Source: a virus. From it: 64,000 nt of DNA. The notes under the pieces were generated by a model. The model made no database searches. It was not told where the DNA came from and worked only from the letters and a program-made list of their open reading frames with translations. Shown here piece by piece: positions 52,881 to 60,426 of this stretch; the first letter of the stretch is position 1, and the number at the start of each line of letters is the position of its first letter. Made by a program: the position numbers and the translations under genes. Where the stretch lies: positions 1-64,000 of IMG/VR virus record IMGVR_UViG_3300042197_000731, one strand, 5' to 3'.

Positions 52881-53420
52881 TCAATCGTCTTCTTGTAATT
52901 TCTTTGTTGAAGAAATTAGTTCAGTTAAAATATTTTCAACCAGTTGGTTTAAGGTAATATCCTGTTCATGGGCAATTGTGAAAAGTTTCATCAGAGTATC
53001 ATCATCCAAATCAACAGGAACCATGACACGAGTATCATATTCATTGCCGTTCATAATGGCATCGGCTTTAGCGATGAAATCCTCGTCAATTTCTAAAGTA
53101 ACGTACCTTACGCCATCCCATGCTTCCTCAACATCAAAGAATTCCGTGCTACGCTCACTGGATTCTTTACGATAAGCACTAGCATATTCTGGATCAATTA
53201 GGCGATATGCTCGATCATTAGTGTAATCACATACGTCAACTTCATAAACTTTTTGATTTTTGGTATCAAAAATAATGTTAGAACTGAAACCACCATCGCC
53301 ATGAATGCCGTTCCAGAAACTTAGTGAATAAGCATTATTCCCATAACAATTCCAGCCATAATCACTACCTTCTGTAATACGATAGTTTACAAGTTCCATC
53401 CAACGCTTTAGTGTAATCAT
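52881..53420 (-). CDS. Hypothetical protein with ribbon-helix-helix-like C-terminus
   Basis: A 179-residue protein from the ATG at 53420, which has an AAGGAGA ribosome site; longer in-frame starts would run into the VWA gene. Residues about 10-60 contain DYGWNCYGNNAYSLSFWNG. The last 50 residues (RVMVPVDLDDDTLMKLFTIAHEQDITLNQLVENILTEL, spread over about 130-170) look like a ribbon-helix-helix DNA-binding unit: a strand, then two helices. It follows the VWA gene by 17 nt and shares its operon, but the base composition drops here. It could be a regulator of the MoxR/VWA genes (inference). Confidence 0.55.
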   Translation of the reverse strand: MITLKRWMELVNYRITEGSDYGWNCYGNNAYSLSFWNGIHGDGGFSSNIIFDTKNQKVYEVDVCDYTNDRAYRLIDPEYASAYRKESSERSTEFFDVEEAWDGVRYVTLEIDEDFIAKADAIMNGNEYDTRVMVPVDLDDDTLMKLFTIAHEQDITLNQLVENILTELISSTKKLQEDD

Positions 53421-53437
53421 GTTTAAATCTCCTTGTA

Positions 53438-54727
53438 TTAGGCCGCTTCGGCCAAAGCACGTTCGTAAATTGCCCACACACCGAACGGTGGTTGAGCGTT
53501 TTCATTACCCTTGATGATGAATACGGTATCGCAGTAATCAGGATCTCCCCACGAAGAATAGGGCATACCGTCCGTAAACATAATGAACTTCTTGGGTTCA
53601 ATATCATTAGATTTCATATATTCCCAGTTTGCCATGAAATCAGTGCCACCGCCACCCATGGGTTGATAGGTTTCAATATCTTCAAGATTTTCACTGGAAA
53701 AAGTCTGATGATTGTAAATTTCAGTATCAAAACTCCATACTTGAATTTTGTATTCATCATATGCTTCCATGATGCCACGAATTTCACTCAAGAATGCTTT
53801 GATATCCGCTTCGCCGATACTACCAGACGTATCAATAGCAATACAAACATCAATTTGAGTTCCAGGCTTCATGCCAGGCATAACGGCGTCCATATGCCAA
53901 CTACGACGATTAGGCTTCATCCAACTAAAATCGTCCTTGATTGTGGACTGAATTTGTTGTTGAAGCAATTCACGCCAGTTTACAACAGGCTTGGTAAGAT
54001 CCTTGATCAGACGCTTTACGCCAAGAGGAATATTACCGGCGCCAGAACTTTGCGCCGCTTGAAGAACCGCCTGTCGAATTTCATCACGAAGTTCTGCCTT
54101 CTCCTGCTCAGACAACCTCAACTTACGCTTACCCTTACCACTCTCGCCATTGCCGTCTTTGTCGTCCTCGCCATCGCCTGACCCATTGGAATCATCCTCC
54201 ATATGTTCGTCAAGGAGTTTATCCATCAGGCTGCTAATGTCAATCTTCTCGGCATTCTCATACAGATCGTCATAAACTTCTTCGGCACTCCAGCCCGTAT
54301 ACTTCTTATCGTACAGGCATGGATTAATTTGCGTACCGATTCGCTGATCAATAAGATCAGCATTTACGCAATAGTCCGCAGCGCAATTAAACAGCATACG
54401 ATCACGGAAGTCGCCATTACGGCCGATGTGATCATAAACATTGTGGAGAACTTCGTGACCAAACAGGAATTGAAGTTCACCTGCTGACAGATTGTTTACG
54501 AATTCCGTATTGTAGTAGAAATTACGACCATCGGTGGCGGCGGTAGGCAGCCAATCATCGGCATTGATCAGTTTCAGCCTGGTTGCCAGATTGCCAAAGA
54601 ATGGAGCACTGATTAGTAGAGCAATACGCGCGGTAATCAGTTTTTCGCGGGCAGCGGCATCCGCCACAGGACAAACGGTGTCCTTGAGTTTGCCACCGGC
54701 ACGCTTTTTGGAAGATGTCGTTGCCAT
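53438..54727 (-). CDS. VWA-domain protein with N-terminal putative metallopeptidase domain
   Basis: A 429-residue protein. Residues about 85-100 have FGHEVLHNVYDH, an HExxH zinc-peptidase-type site followed by HIGRN. The middle is an acidic and Gly/Asp/Lys-rich linker (about 180-210). The C-terminal VWA domain has its MIDAS residues: IAIDTSGSIGEAD (about 296-308), a GGGGTDF loop near 352 and FTDG near 377. This is the domain layout of VWA-like proteins paired with MoxR ATPases in bacteria, where the pair acts as a chaperone or metal-insertion machine. It starts 10 nt after the MoxR gene. G+C is high (32 of 60 at 54001-54060), pointing to recent transfer. Confidence 0.88.
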   Translation of the reverse strand: MATTSSKKRAGGKLKDTVCPVADAAAREKLITARIALLISAPFFGNLATRLKLINADDWLPTAATDGRNFYYNTEFVNNLSAGELQFLFGHEVLHNVYDHIGRNGDFRDRMLFNCAADYCVNADLIDQRIGTQINPCLYDKKYTGWSAEEVYDDLYENAEKIDISSLMDKLLDEHMEDDSNGSGDGEDDKDGNGESGKGKRKLRLSEQEKAELRDEIRQAVLQAAQSSGAGNIPLGVKRLIKDLTKPVVNWRELLQQQIQSTIKDDFSWMKPNRRSWHMDAVMPGMKPGTQIDVCIAIDTSGSIGEADIKAFLSEIRGIMEAYDEYKIQVWSFDTEIYNHQTFSSENLEDIETYQPMGGGGTDFMANWEYMKSNDIEPKKFIMFTDGMPYSSWGDPDYCDTVFIIKGNENAQPPFGVWAIYERALAEAA

Positions 54728-54737
54728 AGTTTACCTC

Positions 54738-55847
54738 TTAACGAGCATTAGCGTTGGTGATGTACTTACCGAATCGCTTATAGAATTCATCAAAATTCTT
54801 CAACTTACCAGGAACAATCGGCAGACCGTAAGTAGTCAGAGCAACACGAGCGCCCATGACTGCCAGTTCGGTCGTAAAATTGTCCATAGCGTAGCGGAAG
54901 AAATAATCGCACATTTGAAACCAGTCTGCGTTCGGCTTGCCATTGAGTTTCTTGAGTTCGTCCTGCAGAGTATAGCACAGGGAAATTGTCAAGGAGTACA
55001 TAGCACTAATTTCTTTACTGTTCAGGTTAGTAACCTTGCCAGTCAAGATATCTTCTGGACGAGGCAGTTGACCGGCAATCTTACGGTGAGCCATAAACTT
55101 GATCGCAACACCTTCGCCGACCGCGCCAGCGATCAGATCCGTAAGATCGGAATCACTGATGGTTTCATCATCCAACAGGCTGGAAACGAACGACCAACTA
55201 CGTGGTGTAGCGAAACTACGGCTGGAACTACGCGGATCAAAATCATACAGATCCTGTTTGGCGAAGCCAATGTAGCCTACCACGTCCTTGTGGACACGAT
55301 TGGTAGTTGCCCAGATTTCCCAACTTGAGTGATCAACCCGCATTTCCAGGTGAATAAAACGGTTTGCCAGAGGCGCAGGCATACGATAGGTAACACCCTT
55401 ATCGCTTTCACGATTACCCGCAGCAACCACAACTACATTGTTGGGCAACTTATACTTACCGATGCGACGGTTCAGAATCAGTTGATACGCACTGGCTTGA
55501 ATGCTAGGCGCAGCGGAATTCATCTCATCAAGAAACAGAACCACGATGGGATACTGGCTGGCGAATTCCTCATCAGGCAGATCGATAGGCGGTGCCCAGT
55601 CCATCTTGCCGTTGTCCTTATTAAAGAAGGGAATACCGCGAAGATCGGTAGGCTCCATCTGAGCCAGACGCAGGTCAATAAACGCACCGCCCATTTCCTG
55701 AGAGATATCAGCGACAACCTCGCTCTTGCCAATACCAGGAGGGCCCCACAGAAACACGGGACGCTGATGCTTGAAGCAGGTCATGATAGCCCTGCGAGCG
55801 GTTTGAGTGGTAACGGTACGACTTTCGCTGATGGTTTCTTTGGACAT
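54738..55847 (-). CDS. MoxR-family AAA+ ATPase
   Basis: A 369-residue ATPase. Walker A is GPPGIGKS (35-42), Walker B is VLFLDEMNSA (about 103-112), sensor 1 sits in VVVVAAGNRESD, and the Arg-containing PLANRFIHLEMR segment is near 170. MoxR proteins form rings that remodel protein complexes together with a VWA partner, which is the next gene here. The ATG has an AAGGAGTTTT ribosome site, and a good sigma70-type promoter (TATAAT) lies upstream, so the pair can be read by host polymerase early. The base composition matches the VWA gene and differs from the rest of the genome. The target is unknown. Confidence 0.92.
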   Translation of the reverse strand: MSKETISESRTVTTQTARRAIMTCFKHQRPVFLWGPPGIGKSEVVADISQEMGGAFIDLRLAQMEPTDLRGIPFFNKDNGKMDWAPPIDLPDEEFASQYPIVVLFLDEMNSAAPSIQASAYQLILNRRIGKYKLPNNVVVVAAGNRESDKGVTYRMPAPLANRFIHLEMRVDHSSWEIWATTNRVHKDVVGYIGFAKQDLYDFDPRSSSRSFATPRSWSFVSSLLDDETISDSDLTDLIAGAVGEGVAIKFMAHRKIAGQLPRPEDILTGKVTNLNSKEISAMYSLTISLCYTLQDELKKLNGKPNADWFQMCDYFFRYAMDNFTTELAVMGARVALTTYGLPIVPGKLKNFDEFYKRFGKYITNANAR

Positions 55848-55881
55848 TGTAAAACTCCTTGTGGTGTGAAAGAATGAACAG

Positions 55882-55910
55882 ATTATATACGCAAACTTAT
55901 TTACTGTCTG
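55882..55910 (-). promoter_or_regulatory. Sigma70-type promoter for the MoxR/VWA operon
   Basis: On the minus strand CAGACA (55905-55910), a 17-nt spacer and a perfect TATAAT (55882-55887), about 35 nt before the MoxR ATG. This is the best host-type promoter match noticed in the window and suggests early expression. Confidence 0.6.
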
Positions 55911-55916
55911 TAGTTT

Positions 55917-56114
55917 TTATGCTACATCCCAACAAATTTCTTCAATAATGTCTTCTACAGGAAGAGACGGATTATCCCATGTCTGAGACACAAGCTCGCT
56001 GTGGAAACTCAGATAGGTTCCATCACTGGAACGCAGCGCATTCATCACTGGAATCCTGTGTTCTGGTTCAATACGATTGATAACATTGTTAATCCTGATA
56101 GATAGACTGTTCAT
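55917..56114 (-). CDS. Small hypothetical protein upstream of the MoxR operon
   Basis: A 65-residue protein from the ATG at 56114 (AAAAAGGATA ribosome site; an upstream in-frame ATG lacks one). The text starts MNSLSIRINNVINRIEPEHRI and ends acidic (EDIIEEICWDVA). No family is recognised. It lies alone on the minus strand upstream of the MoxR promoter, with a possible sigma70-type promoter of its own. It may be a small early regulator or inhibitor; that is speculation. Confidence 0.5.
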   Translation of the reverse strand: MNSLSIRINNVINRIEPEHRIPVMNALRSSDGTYLSFHSELVSQTWDNPSLPVEDIIEEICWDVA

Positions 56115-56145
56115 GGGGTATCCTTTTTCGTTGACATGGGAGTAG

Positions 56146-56173
56146 TGTATCACGGATGGCTATTTACAGTCAA
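56146..56173 (-). promoter_or_regulatory. Possible sigma70-type promoter for the small early gene
   Basis: On the minus strand TTGACT (56168-56173), a 16-nt spacer and GATACA (56146-56151). The -35 is good and the -10 weak. It lies about 32 nt before the ATG at 56114. Confidence 0.35.
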
Positions 56174-56284
56174 AACTACTACTTTAAATTTTGGAAAGTT
56201 GTGTAAATACAACAGACAAGGAGGAAATAACGCACCAAAAATAATGAATTTCAATCATTCTTCGTTGTAGAAAAAGGGGCAAGT

Positions 56285-56806
56285 ATGATTGATCCATTTA
56301 CCGCATTTTCCGTTGCTAGTGCCGCATTCAACGGAATAAAAAAGGCAGTTGAAATAGGCAGAGAGGTACAGGACGTATATTCTCAATTGAGTCAATGGGC
56401 TGGTGCGATATCTGATTTACAGGAATCTATATCACAAATTGAAAATAGAAAACCTGGACTATTTGAGAAGATAGGATTCAGTAAGAACGAAACAGCGGAG
56501 GCATTCGACACATTTATAGCCAAACAAAAAATAATAGAAATGGAAAAAGAAATACATCATATGTTTACGTATGGTGAACTACAGCATTTAGGATCAGATG
56601 GTTATAAAGAATTTATTCAAATGCGTAGAAGCATAAAGGCTAAACGAGAAAAAATGATATATGAACAAATGCGTAGAAGACAGGAATTTGCTAGAAAAGT
56701 AAAAGATTACACATTAGCATTATTGTTACTAATACCTTCTACTATTTTAATATATCATATCATCAGTATTATTTACACAGCAGGAGTAAGTGCAGGCAAA
56801 TGGTAA
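56285..56806 (+). CDS. Conserved phage protein with C-terminal membrane segment
   Basis: A 173-residue protein. Its start MIDPFTAFSVASAAFNGIKKAVE and a charged helical body (RKPGLFEKIGFSKNETAEAFD, MRRSIKAKREKMIYEQMRRR) are followed by one membrane helix at about 146-166 (LALLLLIPSTILIYHIISII) and a short tail. I recall close relatives as proteins of unknown function in T4-like phages of aquatic bacteria. It begins an isolated plus-strand group with a lipoprotein and a two-helix membrane protein. A leader region with a ribosome-type site and a short hairpin precedes it. Possible roles are lysis control or superinfection exclusion, unproven. Confidence 0.65.
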   Translation: MIDPFTAFSVASAAFNGIKKAVEIGREVQDVYSQLSQWAGAISDLQESISQIENRKPGLFEKIGFSKNETAEAFDTFIAKQKIIEMEKEIHHMFTYGELQHLGSDGYKEFIQMRRSIKAKREKMIYEQMRRRQEFARKVKDYTLALLLLIPSTILIYHIISIIYTAGVSAGKW

Positions 56807-56824
56807 TTTAAGGAGTTTTGCGAT

Positions 56825-56989
56825 ATGATTAAAATTACTAAATATATAGTGTTATTTGTAGGTGTACTTGTTTTGTCTGGATGTCAGGAGCGTTATAGAT
56901 ATCCATGTCAGGATCCAGCAAGACATCATGAATACCAATGTAAACCAGAAATTTGTGAGGAAACTAGAACATGTCCGAAGATACCATAG
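56825..56989 (+). CDS. Small Cys-rich lipoprotein
   Basis: A 54-residue protein starting at the ATG at 56825. The N-terminus is MIKITKYIVLFVGVLVLSGC: a lysine-containing start, a hydrophobic stretch and a lipobox LSGC, so Cys20 should be lipid-modified by the host and the rest placed in the periplasm or outer membrane. The mature part contains four more Cys residues (YPCQD, YQCKP, EICEE, RTCPK). It lies 18 nt after the 173-residue membrane protein and overlaps the next gene by 19 nt. Size and position recall outer-membrane spanin (Rz1) lipoproteins, but no matching inner-membrane spanin is obvious. Confidence 0.65.
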   Translation: MIKITKYIVLFVGVLVLSGCQERYRYPCQDPARHHEYQCKPEICEETRTCPKIP

Positions 56990-57282
56990 ATATTGTAGAA
57001 ACTGAAAAAACATCAAAAATACGATTAACCATCGAAGAGTTGAATGCTCGCGTGAAAGCGTCAATAGTTATATGTTTAGCATTAACATTAATGGGTATCG
57101 TATTTGTTGTACTGTACAGCATAATATTTGTAACTCAGCCATTAGATGCTATTAGTCCAATTGATGCTAAATTTTTTGAATTAATAATTCCAATTGCTAC
57201 CTTTTTAACTGGCACATTGTCTGGATATATTCTATCCGGGGGCAAAGACGATAAAAAGGATTGTAAGGGATCCAAAGATTAA
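56971..57282 (+). CDS. Small membrane protein with two predicted helices
   Basis: A 103-residue protein. A charged head (about 1-28) includes RLTIEELNARVKAS. The first membrane helix is about 30-54 (IVICLALTLMGIVFVVLYSI) and the second about 70-90 (IIPIATFLTGTLSGYILSGG), with a Lys/Asp-rich tail. The pattern LTIEELNARVK...IFVTQP is one I associate with small membrane proteins of phages of aquatic hosts. It closes the three-gene group, and its stop overlaps that of the convergent gene at 57279 by 4 nt. It might be a holin-like or exclusion protein; unproven. Confidence 0.6.
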   Translation: MSEDTIDIVETEKTSKIRLTIEELNARVKASIVICLALTLMGIVFVVLYSIIFVTQPLDAISPIDAKFFELIIPIATFLTGTLSGYILSGGKDDKKDCKGSKD

Positions 57283-57638
57283 ATAGAATTTTCGTAGTTT
57301 CGCAGCAACGTTTTTATATCTCCATCCATTAATATAAGCGTTGCTGTGTACTCATCATCGAATGTATATAATTTGCCCTGGGCAGGCATCAAAAAATAGA
57401 AACTAGGATAATATCGTTCCAATTGAAGTAATAATTTATTTGTTACTAACCCATCTATATTAAAACAGAAAGATTTTAATTTACAGTCTTTTGTTAAAAA
57501 AGAAAAACCATTAAGAGTTAGCCGTAAACTATCATTATTGGAATTATTGAACCAAATAATATTTTTAAATTTTATCAGCGGCAGTCCAGATTGAGCCGCG
57601 AATATTTTATTCAATTCAGTTTGGGTATACTTTTTCAC
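57279..57638 (-). CDS. Hypothetical 119-residue protein
   Basis: No recognised family. The text begins MKKYTQTELNKIFAAQSGLP and is mainly beta-type with several aromatic residues. It overlaps the upstream gene by 23 nt and ends 4 nt inside the convergent membrane gene. The base composition is similar to its neighbours. Confidence 0.5.
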   Translation of the reverse strand: MKKYTQTELNKIFAAQSGLPLIKFKNIIWFNNSNNDSLRLTLNGFSFLTKDCKLKSFCFNIDGLVTNKLLLQLERYYPSFYFLMPAQGKLYTFDDEYTATLILMDGDIKTLLRNYENSI

Positions 57639-57906
57639 CTTGCTTCAACAGTATAACTTCAAACTGATTTGTCTTAAATAAGACGTTTAATTTCTTTGCT
57701 AAATTAATAGCATGACCTTTATTTGAAAAGGCAACTTTTTTGTATTTTGGACCAGGATAATTTACCAGCATATTGCTGGATTTAAGATTGAATGGTTGTC
57801 CATTATAAAACACAGCCCAAATGCCATCACTACTTAGTATCTGTTCGGTTTTATAATTACTTTTGTTTACATATTCAGTTAATATGTTGGGCTTGGGTCT
57901 ACTCAT
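57616..57906 (-). CDS. Hypothetical 96-residue protein
   Basis: No recognised family. The start MSRPKPNILTEYVNKSNYKTE is followed by short beta-type segments (GIWAVFYNGQPFNL) and a Lys-rich tail. It has a late-type box about 42 nt upstream inside a long inverted repeat (57912-57967). It is co-transcribed with the gene at 57279. Confidence 0.5.
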   Translation of the reverse strand: MSRPKPNILTEYVNKSNYKTEQILSSDGIWAVFYNGQPFNLKSSNMLVNYPGPKYKKVAFSNKGHAINLAKKLNVLFKTNQFEVILLKQGEKVYPN

Positions 57907-57911
57907 TTACA

Positions 57912-57967
57912 CACCTCTAACTTGATAAATTCAATAATATACTAATATATTTATCAAATACAGAGGT
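57912..57967. repeat. Imperfect palindrome with a late-type box
   Basis: Two paired segments: acctct (57912-57917) with agaggt (57962-57967), and ttgataaat (57922-57930) with atttatcaa (57949-57957). The arms are broken by 4-nt inserts and enclose an A/T loop. Each strand therefore carries a GATAAAT element. It lies in the 68-nt gap between two minus-strand genes. It could be a terminator without a T run, a protein-binding site or a paired promoter. Confidence 0.6.
57948..57954 (-). promoter_or_regulatory. Candidate late promoter box in the palindrome
   Basis: GATAAATA on the minus strand, about 42 nt before the ATG at 57906, with normal spacing for a short leader. It is embedded in the palindrome at 57912-57967. 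Confidence 0.45.
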
Positions 57968-57974
57968 AATATCC

Positions 57975-58205
57975 CTATTTGAATCCGCCGCCCGACATTA
58001 CAACTTGAATTACTTTATTTGGATCTTCTTGATTAGTAGCAGGCTTAGACGATAATCGTGCTATCATTGATAGTAATTCAAAAATATCTGCCTGTAGACC
58101 ACGTGCTTCTTGTGCGGAAAGTGTTAAATCTCGTGAACCAGACTGGTTCATTATTTTAAGTTTATCATTAAACTTTTTGATATGTAGAGTTAAATTATGC
58201 TCCAC
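57975..58205 (-). CDS. Small conserved phage protein
   Basis: A 76-residue protein with the pattern QSGSRDLTLSAQEARGLQADIFELL and an ending VIQVVMSGGGFK, which I recall from small proteins of T4-like phages of aquatic bacteria. It is helical and of unknown function. It overlaps the upstream gene by 11 nt. Confidence 0.6.
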   Translation of the reverse strand: MEHNLTLHIKKFNDKLKIMNQSGSRDLTLSAQEARGLQADIFELLSMIARLSSKPATNQEDPNKVIQVVMSGGGFK

Positions 58206-58659
58206 TGGATAATACCGCTTCCGCTTCTACTTTTGATTTGAATGGACCTAATGATTGATAACGATTTACCATGATAAGTTTAGGACAAAACATTATCTGC
58301 CATTCATTTTGAAATTTGATTGCGAAATACCCAGCACAATAGTGGCATTTACTGTTTTTCTTTTTAGTATATGCAGCAAACTTTTTCCTTACATTCCATA
58401 TGATATTATATGGTTTGCCGGATACTGGGTAATCGGTGATTAGATTTGAAGTGTTAGACTTTTTGCTATTTTTACGATCAAAGATGATATTATTTTCATC
58501 TCCTAACGTTGTAATACTGGCATAACGCTTTCGTTCTTGGTCTTTAACCAAAGAAAATCCACCAGCATCAATTGCTTGAATTGTGCCAATTTTTTGTCCA
58601 TTGGATTCAAGAATCCAATATTTGTTTGATAATACTGATTTTGCTATAGTTTTACTCAT
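58195..58659 (-). CDS. Hypothetical protein with a CxxC pair, next to RNase H
   Basis: A 154-residue protein from the ATG at 58659 (the frame has an earlier ATG inside RNase H). A basic central region KKNSKCHYCAGYFAIKFQ (near 110) includes a CxxC. It has beta-type segments at both ends (ILESNGQKIGTIQAIDAGGFS). It overlaps the RNase H gene by 8 nt. No family is recognised. Confidence 0.5.
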   Translation of the reverse strand: MSKTIAKSVLSNKYWILESNGQKIGTIQAIDAGGFSLVKDQERKRYASITTLGDENNIIFDRKNSKKSNTSNLITDYPVSGKPYNIIWNVRKKFAAYTKKKNSKCHYCAGYFAIKFQNEWQIMFCPKLIMVNRYQSLGPFKSKVEAEAVLSSGA

Positions 58660-59650
58660 TTGATGGATATGGGTTAGATAAAATATCGGCAATTGTATTA
58701 GACATCTCGCTTAGACGATTTAGTTCATACTTACCGCAAAACTTAAGAAACTCAATACCTACCATTGGTTTACTCTTGGGCACTGAGCCTGTGATAATAG
58801 TTTCTGTAATCCACTCTTTAACGTGGGCAGGTTGAGCCTTGAGATCAATTAGTGTTCGGTTGCGTTCGTAGTCATCTAGGACACGATGTTCGGTGCTATT
58901 GTGGTCAGTCCAACGCTGTAGCATTAGATTATTCCAGTTGAAGCCGCGAGTTTTACGATCTTCAAATGCTTCAATCAAACCTACTTTGTTCTTTGAGCCT
59001 TTAACACGAACGCCTGGGTAAGCACTGAATACATTATCAGAACTATCACCACGAATACACTTTTCAAAAAGTAGCCACTCTGGATCAGGAATAGTTTTTG
59101 GCTCTTTAGTCTTCTTGTCTATTACCTGCTTGTTCTTCTTATCAAAGATGCCATTAATGGTGTGTAGTTCTTCTGTAATACCATTGTACTGAGATACGTT
59201 TGACGCAAGTAGTTGATAGAAATCAGTATCACTACTAACGATGATATGTTCATCATTAGGATGATGTTGAATCCAACCACTGATTAGATCATCTGCCTCA
59301 AGATTATTGTGTTTAAGAACGGTACAATTGGTCTTTTCAATGAGAAAAGTCTTGAGTTTTTCAAAAGTTTCCCAGAAAAGTTTGTCTTCTTCTAGTTCAC
59401 TTTCTGTAAGTGCGGCTTTTGCTACGGTACGATTTTTCTTGTACGGTTCATAGAAGTCTTTACGCCAACTACGACCTTCAAGGCAAAATACAACATGTTT
59501 TGCGCCAAAATCACGGTATGCTTTATTGACGCTTGCTAGCGTTACGTGGATGGAAAATCCCAGCTTGTCCCATGTATCACTTTGCCGACTGGCGGTATGA
59601 CGAGCACGGAAAAAGGTGTTTGCGGTGTCTACGATTAGATATTTTGTCAT
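58652..59650 (-). CDS. rnh: RNase H / 5'-3' exonuclease, T4 Rnh family
   Basis: A FEN-1-like nuclease that removes RNA primers from Okazaki fragments. The acidic active-site residues are seen in order: D8 (IVDTANTFF), NNLEADDLISGW near 118, SSDTDFYQLL near 140 and RGDSSDNVFSAYPGV near 193, the last being the helix-hairpin-helix start. The 332-residue length is close to T4 Rnh (305). It overlaps the next gene slightly. A homing-type HNH gene lies immediately upstream. Confidence 0.94.
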   Translation of the reverse strand: MTKYLIVDTANTFFRARHTASRQSDTWDKLGFSIHVTLASVNKAYRDFGAKHVVFCLEGRSWRKDFYEPYKKNRTVAKAALTESELEEDKLFWETFEKLKTFLIEKTNCTVLKHNNLEADDLISGWIQHHPNDEHIIVSSDTDFYQLLASNVSQYNGITEELHTINGIFDKKNKQVIDKKTKEPKTIPDPEWLLFEKCIRGDSSDNVFSAYPGVRVKGSKNKVGLIEAFEDRKTRGFNWNNLMLQRWTDHNSTEHRVLDDYERNRTLIDLKAQPAHVKEWITETIITGSVPKSKPMVGIEFLKFCGKYELNRLSEMSNTIADILSNPYPSNE

Positions 59651-59685
59651 TTTAAATGGATGTTTTATGTGATGGCATCAGGTAA

Positions 59686-60357
59686 TTAATTTACTAAGAT
59701 CGCCTTTTGATTTTTCGTTTTCATTTTTTTTCTTCCGGGCGTTGAATAGTCCTTAGACACATGAGTTTTGTAAGTATGGCAATTAGCACATAATGTTTGG
59801 CAATTTTCTTCTCTGTTATCGTATGGATCACCATTAATGTGATCAACCTGCAATTGAGCAGAAATTTTAATAGGATAGTTACAAATATACCCTAAGCGTC
59901 CATCAATATTTTCACAATAATTTTTTCTATGTTTTCTATATGAATGCTTTGAATTCATATAATCAATGTATGAGGCAAAGCCTGCCTCTTTCGCTCTTAA
60001 TTCATTCATTGAACTTACGCGATCAGCGTGTGAGGCAAAGCCTTCTCTTATCGCATTCGCATTCAACTGATCGGCGTATGAGGCAAAGCCTGCCTTTTTC
60101 GCCCTTACATTCAAATACTCATAGGGTGAGGCACAGCCCGCATTTTTGGCCACTACCTCTTCAATAGAATTTAGACCATGCTTTTCTGCGACTTTTTTGC
60201 CATGATGTTTAGCACATAGAGATCGAAAAAGAGGTGTACCATCTTTACGATATGTTCCCATATGTTGCCTAGCATTATTACACTCGGGGTTAACACATTT
60301 CGGACGATCACCGATGGGAATAAAAATTTTATATGTGCCTTCAGATGATTTTTTCAT
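59686..60357 (-). CDS. HNH endonuclease with internal A-G-F-A-S repeats
   Basis: A 223-residue protein. The C-terminal HNH domain is LQVDHINGDPYDNREENCQTLCANCHTYKT (about 168-197), with Cys pairs (CANC and N-terminal CVNPEC) that may bind zinc. Between them are four short units of the AGFASYADQLN type at about residues 74-138, likely DNA-binding repeats made from one another. It sits next to rnh and resembles free-standing homing nucleases inserted between phage genes. Confidence 0.8.
   Translation of the reverse strand: MKKSSEGTYKIFIPIGDRPKCVNPECNNARQHMGTYRKDGTPLFRSLCAKHHGKKVAEKHGLNSIEEVVAKNAGCASPYEYLNVRAKKAGFASYADQLNANAIREGFASHADRVSSMNELRAKEAGFASYIDYMNSKHSYRKHRKNYCENIDGRLGYICNYPIKISAQLQVDHINGDPYDNREENCQTLCANCHTYKTHVSKDYSTPGRKKMKTKNQKAILVN
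59971..60136 (-). repeat. Four copies of a short repeat within the HNH gene
   Basis: The decamer tgaggcaaag begins at 59971, 60031 and 60079, and tgaggcacag begins at 60127 (steps of 60, 48 and 48 bp). Surrounding bases are also similar. All steps are multiples of 3, so the repeats keep frame and encode the A-G-F/C-A-S units. Confidence 0.85.
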
Positions 60358-60396
60358 GATGCTATTACACTGATTGCTTGTTAAACACCGTGAACT

Positions 60397-60422
60397 GTAT
60401 CATGACTTCATTTTTTTGTCAA
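60397..60422 (-). promoter_or_regulatory. Possible sigma70-type promoter for the HNH gene
   Basis: A perfect TTGACA on the minus strand (60417-60422) and a weak -10 element (TGATAC/GATACA, 60396-60402) with 14 to 15 nt between. The spacing is short, so the call is tentative. Confidence 0.35.
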
Positions 60423-60426
60423 GCGA

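Noticed and set aside
53492-55877. Long open frames on the plus strand opposite the VWA and MoxR genes.
   Set aside because: They lie antisense to genes with complete motifs, and their products have no recognisable pattern; they are by-products of the higher G+C.
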